Notes under the pieces: generated by a model
Databases searched by the model: none
What the model saw: only the letters and a program-made list of their open reading frames with translations
What the model was told of the DNA's origin: nothing
Assembly: GCF_040219635.1 (NCBI RefSeq)
Contig: NZ_JAVJSC010000009.1
Location: forward strand, 310,001-374,000
Length of the DNA: 64,000 bases
Origin: Pyruvatibacter sp.
GTDB lineage: Bacteria > Pseudomonadota > Alphaproteobacteria > CGMCC-115125
Reading direction: 5' to 3'
In this document: one piece after another, positions 37,041 through 46,136 of the stretch
Layout: each line of letters begins with the position of its first letter
How positions within the stretch are numbered: position 1 is the stretch's first letter
Position numbers and translations under genes: made by a program

Positions 37041-40000
37041 ATGCCCAAACGTACCGACATTGAGAGCATCCTGATTATCGGCGCCGGGCCGATCATTATC
37101 GGTCAGGCGTGCGAGTTTGATTATTCGGGCACGCAGGCCTGCAAGGCGCTGAAGGAAGAGGGCTACCGGATTATTCTGGTGAACTCGAACCCTGCCACCA
37201 TTATGACGGACCCGGAGCTTGCCGACGCCACCTATATTGAGCCGATCACGCCGGACATCGTCGAAAAGATTTTGCGCGTTGAAAAGCCTGACGCCATTCT
37301 GCCCACCATGGGCGGCCAGACCGCGCTCAACACAGCGCTGGCGCTGGCAGACTCCGGCGTACTGGACGAACTCGGCATTGAGCTGATCGGCGCCAACCAG
37401 GCGGCCATTGAAAAAGCCGAAGACCGGCAGTTATTCCGCGAGGCAATGGACAAGATCGGCCTGGAAAGCCCGCGCTCGCACATTGCCCACACGCTGGAAG
37501 AAGCCCTTGAGGGACTGGAGCAGGTCGGCCTGCCAACCATCATCCGCCCGTCCTTCACCATGGGCGGCACCGGCGGCGGCATTGCCTACAACAAGGAAGA
37601 GTTCACACAGATGGTGGCCTACGGGCTGGATGCGTCTCCCGTCACCGAAGTGCTGATTGAGGAATCCGTGCTGGGCTGGAAAGAGTTTGAAATGGAGGTC
37701 GTCCGCGACAAGGACGACAACGCCATCATCGTGTGTTCGATTGAGAACATCGACCCGATGGGCATCCACACCGGCGACAGCATTACCGTGGCCCCGGCGC
37801 TGACGCTGACCGACAAAGAGTTCCAGATCATGCGCAACGCCTCCATTGCGTGTCTGCGCGAGATCGGCGTGGAGACGGGCGGCTCCAACGTGCAGTTTGC
37901 GGTGAACCCCAAGGACGGCCGCCTTGTCGTCATCGAGATGAACCCGCGCGTGTCGCGCTCGTCAGCACTCGCCTCAAAGGCAACGGGCTTTCCCATCGCC
38001 AAGGTGGCGGCGCGGCTGGCGGTTGGCTACACGCTGGATGAGCTGGACAACGACATTACCGGCGCAACGCCTGCCTCGTTTGAACCGACGATTGATTATG
38101 TCGTCACAAAAATCCCGCGCTTTGCGTTTGAAAAGTTCCCCGGCGCCAAACCGCACCTGACCACCGCCATGAAATCAGTCGGTGAGGCCATGGCTATTGG
38201 CCGCACGTTTCAGGAAAGTTTTCAGAAGGCTCTGCGCTCACTGGAAACTGACTTTGACGGTCTGACCGAAATCGACGTGCCCGGCCTTGGCGAAGGCGAC
38301 GACAAGAACGCCATGCGTGCGGCCCTTGGTCAGCCGACCCCCAACCGGGTGCTGACGGTGGCGCAGGCCATGCGCCACGGCCTGACAAACGACGAAATCC
38401 ATTCGCTGTGCAAAATTGACCCGTGGTTCCTCGACCAGATCCGCGATCTGGTGAACACCGAAGCCCGCGTGATTGAGCACGGGCTGCCGACGTCCGACAA
38501 AACATTCCGTATGCTGAAGAGCAAGGGCTTTTCAGACGCGCGGCTGGCGAAGCTGGCTGGCAAAACAGAAGCCGAGGTGTCCGCCACCCGCCGCGCCATG
38601 GGGGTGCGGCCTGTTTACAAGCGCGTTGACACCTGCGCGGCTGAGTTTGCCGCCAAGACGCCATACATGTATTCCACCTACGAAGTGTCCGGCCCCTCCG
38701 GCTCGCCTGAATGCGAAGCCGGTGCGACCACTGCCAAAAAGGCCATCATCCTGGGGGGCGGGCCAAACCGCATCGGCCAGGGTATCGAGTTTGACTATTG
38801 TTGCTGCCATGCCGCGTTCTCGCTGGCAGACGCGGGCTATGAAAGCATCATGGTCAACTGCAACCCGGAAACGGTTTCCACTGACTATGACACGTCAGAC
38901 CGGCTGTATTTCGAGCCGCTGACCACCGAAGACGTGATTGAGCTGATCACCGTCGAGCAACAGGCGGGCACGCTGGCGGGCGTTATTGTGCAGTTCGGCG
39001 GGCAGACGCCGCTGAAGCTGGCGCAGGCGCTGGAAGATGCCAACATCCCCATTCTCGGCACACCGCCGGACGCCATTGACCTTGCCGAAGACCGCGACCG
39101 CTTCAAGGCGCTGCTGGACGACCTCAATCTGCGCCAGCCCCGCAACGGGATTGCCCGTTCGGCTGAAGAAGCGCGCGTGATTGCCGAAACCATCGGCTAT
39201 CCGGTTGTGATCCGCCCGTCCTACGTGCTGGGCGGACGCGCCATGGAAATTGTCCACACCACTACAGACCTTGAGCGTTACATGAAGGAAGCCGTGGTGG
39301 TGTCAGGCACAAGCCCCGTGCTTATCGACAGTTACCTTCGTGACGCCACCGAAGTGGATGTGGACGCCTTGTGCGATGGCAAGGACGTGTTCGTTGCAGG
39401 CATTCTGGAACACATTGAGGAAGCCGGTGTGCATTCCGGCGACAGTGCCTGCTCCATGCCGCCGTTCTCTCTGTCGCCGGAAATTATTGCCGAGATTGAA
39501 AAGCAGACCGCTGCCATGGCGCTGGCGCTGGGTGTCATCGGCCTTATGAACGTGCAGTTCGCGGTCAAGGACGGCGACATCTATGTGCTGGAAGTAAATC
39601 CGCGTGCCAGCCGCACCGTACCGTTTGTGGCCAAGGTGCTGGGTGCGCCCATTGCAGGCATTGCCGCGCGCATCATGGCGGGCGAGAGCCTTGCAAGTTT
39701 TGACCTGCACAAGCGCACATACGATCATATCGCGGTCAAGGAAGCCGTATTCCCGTTTGCCCGCTTCCCCGGCGTGGACACCATTCTGGGACCGGAAATG
39801 CGTTCCACCGGCGAAGTGATGGGCCTCGACAAGAGCTTTGGCGTCGCGTTCGCAAAAAGCCAGCTTGGCGGCGGCACCAAAGTGCCCACCAGTGGCACGG
39901 CATTCGTGTCGGTGAAGGACAGCGACAAGGACCGGATTGTGTCCCCCGCACGCGAGCTGTGCGACATGGGGTTCAAGCTGCTGGCCACCGGCGGCACGGC

Positions 40001-40295
40001 GCGGTTCCTCGAAGAAAACGGCGTGGCCGTCACCCGCGTCAACAAGGTGCTGGAAGGCCGCCCGCATATTGTGGACGCCATTACCAACGGCGACGTGCAG
40101 CTTGTGTTCAACACCACCGAAGGCGCACAGGCCCTGACCGATTCTGCCTCTCTGCGCCGCGCTGCCCTGCAAAACAAAGTGCCCTATTACACAACACTTT
40201 CCGGTGCGCTGGCCGCCACCCGCGCAATTGCCGCCATGCGCGGCGACGAATTGCACGTGGCGTCGCTGCAAAGCTACATGCCCGCGGCCAAGTGA
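37041..40295 (+). CDS. carB: Carbamoyl-phosphate synthase large subunit
   Basis: This 1084-aa enzyme has two ATP-grasp halves (about 1-400 and 560-940), an oligomerisation domain between them, and a C-terminal MGS-like allosteric domain (about 945-1084). The first half opens with SILIIGAGPIIIGQACEFDYSGTQACKAL and the second with GGGPNRIGQGIEFDYCCCHA, both typical. It assembles carbamoyl phosphate from ammonia, bicarbonate and two ATP. The ribosome-binding site is weak. An intrinsic terminator follows 75 bases after the stop. Confidence 0.98.
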   Translation: MPKRTDIESILIIGAGPIIIGQACEFDYSGTQACKALKEEGYRIILVNSNPATIMTDPELADATYIEPITPDIVEKILRVEKPDAILPTMGGQTALNTALALADSGVLDELGIELIGANQAAIEKAEDRQLFREAMDKIGLESPRSHIAHTLEEALEGLEQVGLPTIIRPSFTMGGTGGGIAYNKEEFTQMVAYGLDASPVTEVLIEESVLGWKEFEMEVVRDKDDNAIIVCSIENIDPMGIHTGDSITVAPALTLTDKEFQIMRNASIACLREIGVETGGSNVQFAVNPKDGRLVVIEMNPRVSRSSALASKATGFPIAKVAARLAVGYTLDELDNDITGATPASFEPTIDYVVTKIPRFAFEKFPGAKPHLTTAMKSVGEAMAIGRTFQESFQKALRSLETDFDGLTEIDVPGLGEGDDKNAMRAALGQPTPNRVLTVAQAMRHGLTNDEIHSLCKIDPWFLDQIRDLVNTEARVIEHGLPTSDKTFRMLKSKGFSDARLAKLAGKTEAEVSATRRAMGVRPVYKRVDTCAAEFAAKTPYMYSTYEVSGPSGSPECEAGATTAKKAIILGGGPNRIGQGIEFDYCCCHAAFSLADAGYESIMVNCNPETVSTDYDTSDRLYFEPLTTEDVIELITVEQQAGTLAGVIVQFGGQTPLKLAQALEDANIPILGTPPDAIDLAEDRDRFKALLDDLNLRQPRNGIARSAEEARVIAETIGYPVVIRPSYVLGGRAMEIVHTTTDLERYMKEAVVVSGTSPVLIDSYLRDATEVDVDALCDGKDVFVAGILEHIEEAGVHSGDSACSMPPFSLSPEIIAEIEKQTAAMALALGVIGLMNVQFAVKDGDIYVLEVNPRASRTVPFVAKVLGAPIAGIAARIMAGESLASFDLHKRTYDHIAVKEAVFPFARFPGVDTILGPEMRSTGEVMGLDKSFGVAFAKSQLGGGTKVPTSGTAFVSVKDSDKDRIVSPARELCDMGFKLLATGGTARFLEENGVAVTRVNKVLEGRPHIVDAITNGDVQLVFNTTEGAQALTDSASLRRAALQNKVPYYTTLSGALAATRAIAAMRGDELHVASLQSYMPAAK

Positions 40296-40369
40296 CGTCG
40301 CCGGTGTTAACTATTTGGGCGTTCACAGATATTGACGTGACCGCCGTTTTGTCTTGAAGTACCTGCCCT

Positions 40370-40402
40370 CGCCGGGGCCAAGCTCCGGCGTCTTTATTTT
40401 TT
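40370..40402 (+). terminator. Intrinsic terminator downstream of carB
   Basis: The stem CGCCGGGG / CTCCGGCG (8 bp with one G-T pair) has a five-base loop CCAAG and is followed by the T-rich run TCTTTATTTTTT. It closes the carAB transcription unit. Confidence 0.85.
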
Positions 40403-40477
40403 CGGCCACTGGGGCCTCCCGCCGGGCGCGCGCAGCCAAAAGCAGGCGCAGCGCACGGGCCGGCTCCAAGCGGTCTT

Positions 40478-40495
40478 TTCGCAAGCTAGTGCGAA
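40478..40495. promoter_or_regulatory. Inverted repeat in the greA upstream region
   Basis: TTCGCA-AGCTAG-TGCGAA is a perfect 6-bp inverted repeat with a six-base centre, 114 bases before the greA start. The carB-greA gap (40296-40608) holds the carAB terminator and this element; no gene is evident. It might be an operator or a leader hairpin. Confidence 0.35.
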
Positions 40496-40608
40496 GCGTC
40501 ATGTCTCTCCGGGAAGGGGGGCGGACGCTGAACCTGACGCAGATGCCACCGGAATTCGCCGGTGCGCCCTGCAGCGGGTTCGCAGTGATATGTGAATGGA
40601 TGAACACT

Positions 40609-41082
40609 ATGGACAAGGTTCCCATGACCGCCGCGGGACATGCGGCCATGGAGAAGGAACTGAAACACCTGAAGTCTGTGGAACGCCCGCAGATCATTCA
40701 GGCAATTTCAGAAGCGCGCAAACACGGCGACCTGTCGGAGAACGCTGAGTACCACGCTGCCAAAGAGCAACAGGGCCTCAACGAAGCACGCGTGGCCGAA
40801 CTCGAAGACGCCATCGCCCGTGCCGAGGTTATCGACGTGTCCAAGCTGTCCGGCAAGAACGTGACGTTTGGCGCTACGGTCAAGATCGTTGACGAGGATA
40901 CTGACGAGGAAGTGACCTACCAGATTGTCGGCGACAACGAAGCCAACGTGAAGGACGGCAAGATCTCCATCTCCTCGCCCATCGCCCGTGCCCTCATCGG
41001 CAAGCAGGCCGGCGACAGTGTGGAAGTGGCAACGCCCGGCGGCGGCAAAAGCTACGAGATTTTGAAGGTCACGTTTAAGTAG
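40609..41082 (+). CDS. greA: Transcription elongation factor GreA
   Basis: From ATG 40609 this is a 157-aa protein starting MDKVPMTAAGHAAMEKELKHLK, which matches the family start; the frame is open well upstream without similarity. It has the N-terminal coiled coil, with the ARKHGDLSENAEYHAAKEQQ tip carrying the acidic residues that stimulate RNA cleavage, and the C-terminal FKBP-like domain. GreA rescues backtracked RNA polymerase. An ATG three codons earlier is an alternative. Confidence 0.96.
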   Translation: MDKVPMTAAGHAAMEKELKHLKSVERPQIIQAISEARKHGDLSENAEYHAAKEQQGLNEARVAELEDAIARAEVIDVSKLSGKNVTFGATVKIVDEDTDEEVTYQIVGDNEANVKDGKISISSPIARALIGKQAGDSVEVATPGGGKSYEILKVTFK

Positions 41083-41174
41083 AAGGTTCTTGCCCCGCTC
41101 TGGCCGTACTGAAAAGTACAGCCACATAACACCCCGCGAGGCAGACTCACCGTCCGGCGTCCGGTCCGGTGCTG

Positions 41175-41666
41175 CTAGGCCCCAATCGGCTCCATCATGT
41201 TCACGGGTACACCGGGCTTATATTTTGAACGGCGGATCGTGAGCGACGTACGCACATGCGACACGTTGGGCGCAGGCGTGAGGCTTTCGGTCAAAAAGCT
41301 CTGGAAGCTGGCAAGGTCCGGCGCAACGCATTTCAGAATGAAATCAATCTCGCCGTTGAGCATGTGGCACTCGCGCACCAGCGGCCACGCATTGACACGC
41401 TCCTCGAAGGCCCGCAAATCAGCTTCCGCCTGGCTGTGCAGACCCACCATGGCAAACACCGTGACGTCAAAGCCCAGATCACGCTCTGAAAGCTGGGCGT
41501 GATAGCCTTCAATCAGGCCCGCTTCCTCAAGCGCCCGCACCCGCCGCAGACATGGCGGTGCCGAGATGCCGACGCGCTTGGACAGTTCCACATTGGTCAT
41601 GCGGCCGTCAGCCTGAAGCTCGTCTAGAATCTTGCGGTCAATGGCGTCGAGTTTTACACGCTGCAT
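41175..41666 (-). CDS. Lrp/AsnC family transcriptional regulator
   Basis: Starting at ATG 41666 gives 163 aa beginning MQRVKLDAIDRKILDELQADGRMTNVELSKRVGIS, the family N-terminal winged helix. The ligand-binding RAM domain follows (about 75-150). The frame remains open to a GTG at 41714 with a poor ribosome-binding site. These proteins sense amino acids as octamers. The target here is unknown; it is divergent from the ELM1-like gene, and they share a 120-base control region. Confidence 0.9.
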   Translation of the reverse strand: MQRVKLDAIDRKILDELQADGRMTNVELSKRVGISAPPCLRRVRALEEAGLIEGYHAQLSERDLGFDVTVFAMVGLHSQAEADLRAFEERVNAWPLVRECHMLNGEIDFILKCVAPDLASFQSFLTESLTPAPNVSHVRTSLTIRRSKYKPGVPVNMMEPIGA

Positions 41667-41789
41667 GAAAGCGTCGGCCCCTGCTAGAAGAGTGGGTGAG
41701 GCGAGTCGCGCCACTCCGGCGATCTCGTGCCACGTATTTACCCCAGCCGAGGCCGCTCACGCAATATAATTGCGCACCAGCGAACGATT

Positions 41790-42842
41790 ATGTCCCATTC
41801 CCCGACGCAAATCGGTAATCCGGATACTGCCTCCCGCAGCCGCCCCACCGCCTGGGCAATCAGCAGCGGCGCACGAGGCATGGAAAATCAATGCATCGCG
41901 CTGGCAGAAGCTGCCGGTTTTGCCCCGGTGGCGTTCCGGGTGGAGGCCAAAGCGCCGTGGCGGTGGCTTCCAGAACGGGCATGGCCGCTTTGGCACCAAC
42001 CGTTGGGCATCGCTGCGGCGCTGTCAGCCGAAAACCGGAAAATGTTGAACGGGCCATGGCCAGACCTGGCGATCGCCTGTGGCCGCCAGTCAGTGCCGCT
42101 GGCAATCCATCTCAGGAATGCATCCCGCGGCAGAACCTTTGTGGCGCAATGTCAAAATCCCCGCGTGCCAGCCCATCTGTTCGACCTCGTGGTGCCTCCT
42201 GAACATGACCGCATGGATGAAGCCGCCAACATATTTCCCATCGCAGGCTCCCCCAACCTGGCACTGCCATGGCGGCTGGCGAAGGCCGCAGAGCAATGGC
42301 GGCCCACATTTGCACCGCTCGGCTCACCGCTGATAGCCATTGCCATTGGCGGCTCAAGCAGTCGCTACACAATGACCGCGCAAAACATCGACGCGATGTT
42401 CAGCACCCTCGAACAGATGCAGACGGCCAACGATGCGCGGCTCGCAATCACAACCTCACGACGCACCGGCGCGGCCAATCATGCCCTCATCACAGCCCAT
42501 GCCCGGCGGCTGAATGCCTGGCTGTGGGACGGCGTTGGCGACAGCCCGATCTGGGGCATGTACGCCCTGGCTGACGCCATTGTGGTGACCGAGGACAGCG
42601 TCAACATGGCAGCCGAAGCCGCCGCCACCGGCAAGCCTGTTTATGTGGCGGGCCTCGATGGTGGCTCACAAAAGTTCGATCAGTTTCACAAAGCGCTGCG
42701 GGATGCCCACATCACCCGGCGGCTCGCATTGCCCTTCGAGCATTGGTCCTACACTCCCCTGGCGGAAACGCAACGCGCCGCGCAAAGACTCCGGACAATG
42801 ATGGCTGAAAGGCACTTTGCGCTGCCGGACCTTCCTGCATGA
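41790..42842 (+). CDS. ELM1-family protein (DUF1022)
   Basis: From ATG 41790 this 350-aa protein has the family blocks AWAISSGARGMENQCIALAEAAG near the start and FVAQCQNPRVPAHLFDLVVPPEHD in the middle. A C-terminal GT-B-like part contains AIAIGGSSSRY and DAIVVTEDSVNMAAEAAATGKPVYVAGLDG. Plant ELM1 acts in mitochondrial fission; the bacterial proteins look like glycosyltransferase-fold enzymes of unknown activity. The ribosome-binding site is weak. Confidence 0.88.
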   Translation: MSHSPTQIGNPDTASRSRPTAWAISSGARGMENQCIALAEAAGFAPVAFRVEAKAPWRWLPERAWPLWHQPLGIAAALSAENRKMLNGPWPDLAIACGRQSVPLAIHLRNASRGRTFVAQCQNPRVPAHLFDLVVPPEHDRMDEAANIFPIAGSPNLALPWRLAKAAEQWRPTFAPLGSPLIAIAIGGSSSRYTMTAQNIDAMFSTLEQMQTANDARLAITTSRRTGAANHALITAHARRLNAWLWDGVGDSPIWGMYALADAIVVTEDSVNMAAEAAATGKPVYVAGLDGGSQKFDQFHKALRDAHITRRLALPFEHWSYTPLAETQRAAQRLRTMMAERHFALPDLPA

Positions 42843-42846
42843 GGCC

Positions 42847-43135
42847 GATTCAGTACCCGGATTAAATCCCTCCGCCAACTGACTCTCCGGACTCTGATTT
42901 TCAGGTTATCCACAAGTCCGTACACAGACCTGCCGCTTGCGGACAATACGTGTACGTCACCGGAAAATCAGCTCTGGAGGAAACCCCCGCAAGCGATTCT
43001 ATTGATTCAGATTTCAAAGTTATCCACAGGCTGCTGTCACGGTGCTGTGAGGTGTGACTGGCAAGCTGATGTCCGGATGCCCATCTAGGAAAGAACTGGC
43101 CAAAATTGCTATGATCTGGCTTCGAAACCTGACTC
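42847..43135. promoter_or_regulatory. DnaA-box and GANTC cluster upstream of trxB
   Basis: The gap between the ELM1-like gene and trxB (42843-43194) holds two perfect DnaA boxes TTATCCACA in the same orientation at 42906-42914 and 43020-43028. It also holds six GANTC sites (42847, 42881, 42890, 42995, 43004, 43131) and a CGTACAC/GTGTACG inverted repeat (42919-42925 and 42950-42956). GANTC is the target of the cell-cycle methylase CcrM in alphaproteobacteria. I see no gene in the gap. Confidence 0.75.
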
Positions 43136-43194
43136 GCAAAATCGTAGGCAAACCGCCCTTGCCGTCCGCTGACAGCCCCGAAAGGTCCGCTCCC

Positions 43195-44184
43195 ATGGCC
43201 GAGACCCAGACCGCAACGAAACATGCAAAAGTCCTCATTATCGGCGCTGGCCCTGCGGGCTATACCGCCGCCATTTATGCAGCACGCGCCATGCTTGAGC
43301 CGGTTATGGTTCGCGGTTTGCAACCCGGTGGCCAACTCACCATCACCACTGAAGTGGAAAACTACCCTGGCTTTGCCGACGTCATTCAGGGCCCCTGGCT
43401 GATGGAGCAAATGGAAGGTCAGGCAAAACACGTGGGCACGGAAATGATCGACGACACGATCATGTCTGTTGACCTCGCCGCACGCCCGTTCAGGGCCGTG
43501 GGCGACGGCGGCACGGTCTATACGGCGGACGCCATCATTATCGCCACCGGCGCCCAGGCCCAGTGGCTGGGGCTGCCGTCAGAGGAAAAGTTTCAGGGTT
43601 TCGGGGTCTCCGCCTGCGCCACCTGCGACGGATTTTTCTACCGCGGTAAAAAGGTTGTGGTGGTTGGCGGCGGCAACACCGCCGTGGAAGAAGCCCTGTT
43701 CCTCACCAACTTCGCCGAGCACGTGACACTGGTGCACCGGCGCGACGAACTGCGCGCCGAACGCATCCTGCAGGAGCGCCTGTTCAACCACGAGAAAATC
43801 TCCGTCGAGTGGAACCACGAAGTGGACGAGATTCTGGGCAAGGGTGGGGTGCAGGGCGTCACGCACATTCGCCTGAAGGACACCCGGACAGGTGACACCA
43901 AAGAGGTTGAAGCTGACGGTATTTTCATCGCCATCGGCCATAAGCCTGCGACCGAGCTATTTAGGGGGCAGGTCGAGATGAAAGACACGGGCTACATCAT
44001 CACCGCCCCGGACTCGACCGCCACCAATATTCCCGGCGTCTATGCGGCCGGCGATGTGTCAGACGAAACCTACCGGCAGGCTGTCACGGCGGCCGGCATG
44101 GGCTGCATGGCAGCACTTGAGGCTGAAAAATATCTGGCAGGTCTTGAAGCCGCGCACCCCAAAAAGGTGGTAGCCGCCGAATAA
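43195..44184 (+). CDS. trxB: Thioredoxin-disulfide reductase
   Basis: From ATG 43195, after AAAGG, this 329-aa flavoprotein starts with an FAD-binding VLIIGAGPAGYTAAIYAAR near residues 13-31. It has the redox-active CATC in SACATCDGFFYRGKK near 139-142 and the NADPH loop VVGGGNTAVEEALFL near 155-169. The C-terminal YAAGDVSDETYRQAVTAAGMGCMAAL is the second FAD motif. It keeps thioredoxin reduced with NADPH. The upstream region carries the DnaA boxes and GANTC sites. Confidence 0.96.
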   Translation: MAETQTATKHAKVLIIGAGPAGYTAAIYAARAMLEPVMVRGLQPGGQLTITTEVENYPGFADVIQGPWLMEQMEGQAKHVGTEMIDDTIMSVDLAARPFRAVGDGGTVYTADAIIIATGAQAQWLGLPSEEKFQGFGVSACATCDGFFYRGKKVVVVGGGNTAVEEALFLTNFAEHVTLVHRRDELRAERILQERLFNHEKISVEWNHEVDEILGKGGVQGVTHIRLKDTRTGDTKEVEADGIFIAIGHKPATELFRGQVEMKDTGYIITAPDSTATNIPGVYAAGDVSDETYRQAVTAAGMGCMAALEAEKYLAGLEAAHPKKVVAAE

Positions 44185-44193
44185 CCTCGTCCG

Positions 44194-44871
44194 CTACCCA
44201 AGCCCGATCAGCAAGGGTACTTCGGCCGTATCACGGACGACCACAGCGCCCGCCGTTGCCAGCGCATCTGCATCCGTATGCGCGTCCCCTGCATAGCCGA
44301 TGACCCGCATACCCGCAGCTATTCCTGCCTCAACACCGGGAACCGTGTCTTCAATCACCACGGCGCGTTCAGGCGTGTGGCCCATCTGTGACGCGGCAAA
44401 CAGGAACAGATCCGGCGCTGGCTTGCCGTTTGCCACCATGGTGGCGCTGAACACATCCGCCCCGAAATGATGGTCCAGCAGGGTGCGTGCCAGCACCTGT
44501 TGCAGATAATCAGGCGGGCTGGACGACCCCACGCAGCGCGACACACCTGCAGCAGACACGCGTTCAACCACCGTGTGAATGCCGGTGATAGCCGTCACCG
44601 TTTCAATCACCGCCTGCCTGATCTGCGCCCGCGTCTCCAGCGCCCAACCATCCGGGACAGAAATACCGGTCTCAGCTTCAATTATTTCAACTGTGGAGCG
44701 CATCGACCGGCCCCGAAACCGCTGGTGGCTCTGGGCTGTTGTTGTGGGCCAGCCGAGCGCGGTAACGGCGATTGCCAGCAGTTCGTTGGAGACAGTCTCG
44801 CTATCAACGAGCACGCCATCGCAATCGAAAATCACCAGGTCGGGAGGGGTCAAAACGGGTTTGTTCATCAT
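44194..44871 (-). CDS. HAD-superfamily phosphatase (phosphoglycolate phosphatase/beta-phosphoglucomutase-like)
   Basis: This 225-aa cytoplasmic enzyme shows all HAD motifs: VIFDCDGVLVDSE (motif I, Asp nucleophile), the SSP loop (motif II), the Lys in ANGKPAPDLFLFAA (motif III) and VIEDTVPGVEAGIAAG (motif IV). A helical cap lies between motifs I and II. The best guess is hydrolysis of a small phosphate ester; the exact substrate is not readable. It converges on trxB and is divergent from the LysR regulator. Confidence 0.88.
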   Translation of the reverse strand: MMNKPVLTPPDLVIFDCDGVLVDSETVSNELLAIAVTALGWPTTTAQSHQRFRGRSMRSTVEIIEAETGISVPDGWALETRAQIRQAVIETVTAITGIHTVVERVSAAGVSRCVGSSSPPDYLQQVLARTLLDHHFGADVFSATMVANGKPAPDLFLFAASQMGHTPERAVVIEDTVPGVEAGIAAGMRVIGYAGDAHTDADALATAGAVVVRDTAEVPLLIGLG

Positions 44872-45100
44872 GCCCAGCGGTTTAAGCGCTTGGGTAAATT
44901 ATCGCCAGCCCGGTCGCGGTCACTTGCCGTTTCCAAGCATTTCAGGCGCATCCGTGCGTCTTCGTGCATAGATGCGCCTGTGATAAATGCCACCGGTTTC
45001 CCTTGCGCCGAATCGCTGTGCATCGGATATAGAGCCATCACCCGCGCATGAACCGCGGGAAAAGCAGACGACAAGACTTAGGGTCTGGGGGCGTTGGACG

Positions 45101-45994
45101 ATGGACTGGGACAAGCTGCGCATATTTCATGCGGCCGCCGAGGCGGGCAGCTTCACCCATGCCAGTGAGCAGCTCAGCCTGAGCCAGTCTGCCGTCAGCC
45201 GGCAGATCTCGGCCCTTGAGGAGTCATTGGGCCTCACATTGTTTCATCGCCACGCCCGCGGCCTTCTGCTCACCGAAACCGGCGAAGTGCTGTATGGCAC
45301 CACCCGCGAGGTGTTTACCCGGCTGGCCGACACTGAGAGCCGTCTGCGTGAAACCAAGGGCGAACCATCCGGCGACCTCAAGCTGACCACGACGGTCGGC
45401 TTTGGCGCCAACTGGCTGGTGCCGCGCCTCAAGGAGTTCACTGACAGGTACCCGAAAATCAACCTGCATCTTATTGTGGATGACCGCGAGCTCGACCTGT
45501 CCATGCGTGAAGCCGACGTGGCCGTGCGCTTCCACCCGCCGGTGCAGCAGGATCTGGTGCAGCGCAAGTTGTTCCGCGTGCATTATCATCTGTATGCCAC
45601 CAGGGATTATCTGGCCCGCAAGGGCGGTGAACCCAAGTCGCTGGCCGACATCGATAATCACGACATCGTGGTCTATGGCGACGCCGCACCGCTTGCCCTG
45701 CAGGACGTCAACTGGTTGCAGACGGCAGGTCTGCAGGACGGTCGTGCGCGCGAGCCGTATTTCCGGGTCAACAATATCTATGGCGTGCTCAAGGCCGTGG
45801 AATCAGGCTTTGGCATCGGCTCCCTGCCCGACTACATCATTCGCCATCACCCCGACGTGGTGCGGGTGCTGCCGGATGTGGAAGTGCCGCATTTCGACAC
45901 CTATTTTGTTTATCCGGCCGAACTGCGGGATACCAAACGGATCACCGTGATGCGCGACTTCCTGTTGGAAAAAGCCCGCGAGTGGACGTACTAG
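45101..45994 (+). CDS. LysR-family transcriptional regulator
   Basis: From ATG 45101 this 297-aa protein has a winged helix at about 3-62 (FHAAAEAGSFTHASEQLSLSQSAVSRQISALEESLG), a linker helix and a type 2 periplasmic-binding-like sensor domain (about 92-290). The upstream open frame to 44987 lacks similarity. LysR regulators commonly control a divergent neighbour, which here would be the HAD phosphatase. The regulon is unknown. Confidence 0.92.
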   Translation: MDWDKLRIFHAAAEAGSFTHASEQLSLSQSAVSRQISALEESLGLTLFHRHARGLLLTETGEVLYGTTREVFTRLADTESRLRETKGEPSGDLKLTTTVGFGANWLVPRLKEFTDRYPKINLHLIVDDRELDLSMREADVAVRFHPPVQQDLVQRKLFRVHYHLYATRDYLARKGGEPKSLADIDNHDIVVYGDAAPLALQDVNWLQTAGLQDGRAREPYFRVNNIYGVLKAVESGFGIGSLPDYIIRHHPDVVRVLPDVEVPHFDTYFVYPAELRDTKRITVMRDFLLEKAREWTY

Positions 45995-46064
45995 CACTCC
46001 GCATTTGCCGAAAAACGCAGCATTTTCAATACCCTACCGACGGTTATTCAGGCCAAATCAAGCT

Positions 46065-46079
46065 ATGCACTCAGTGCAT
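46065..46079. promoter_or_regulatory. Inverted repeat upstream of the small-RNA promoter
   Basis: ATGCACT-C-AGTGCAT is a perfect 7-bp inverted repeat with one central base. It ends 21 bases before the -35 element at 46101, a position suited to an activator or repressor site. Confidence 0.45.
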
Positions 46080-46100
46080 GGTTGGTTTGAAGGCAGAATG

Positions 46101-46130
46101 CTTGAATGCAGTGCAGCAAAAGCCTATTTC
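46101..46130 (+). promoter_or_regulatory. Candidate promoter of the small RNA (sigma-32-like or sigma-70)
   Basis: CTTGAA (46101-46106) is followed after 16 bases by CCTATTTC (46123-46130), resembling RpoH (heat-shock sigma) promoters of alphaproteobacteria. The same bases read as TTGAAT-N17-TATTTC for the primary sigma factor. Transcription would begin near 46137. Confidence 0.55.
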
Positions 46131-46136
46131 TGCGCC

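Noticed and set aside
39303..40271. A 322-aa minus-strand frame within carB
   Set aside because: It lies wholly inside the conserved second half of carB, and its His/Gly-rich composition is typical of antisense reading.
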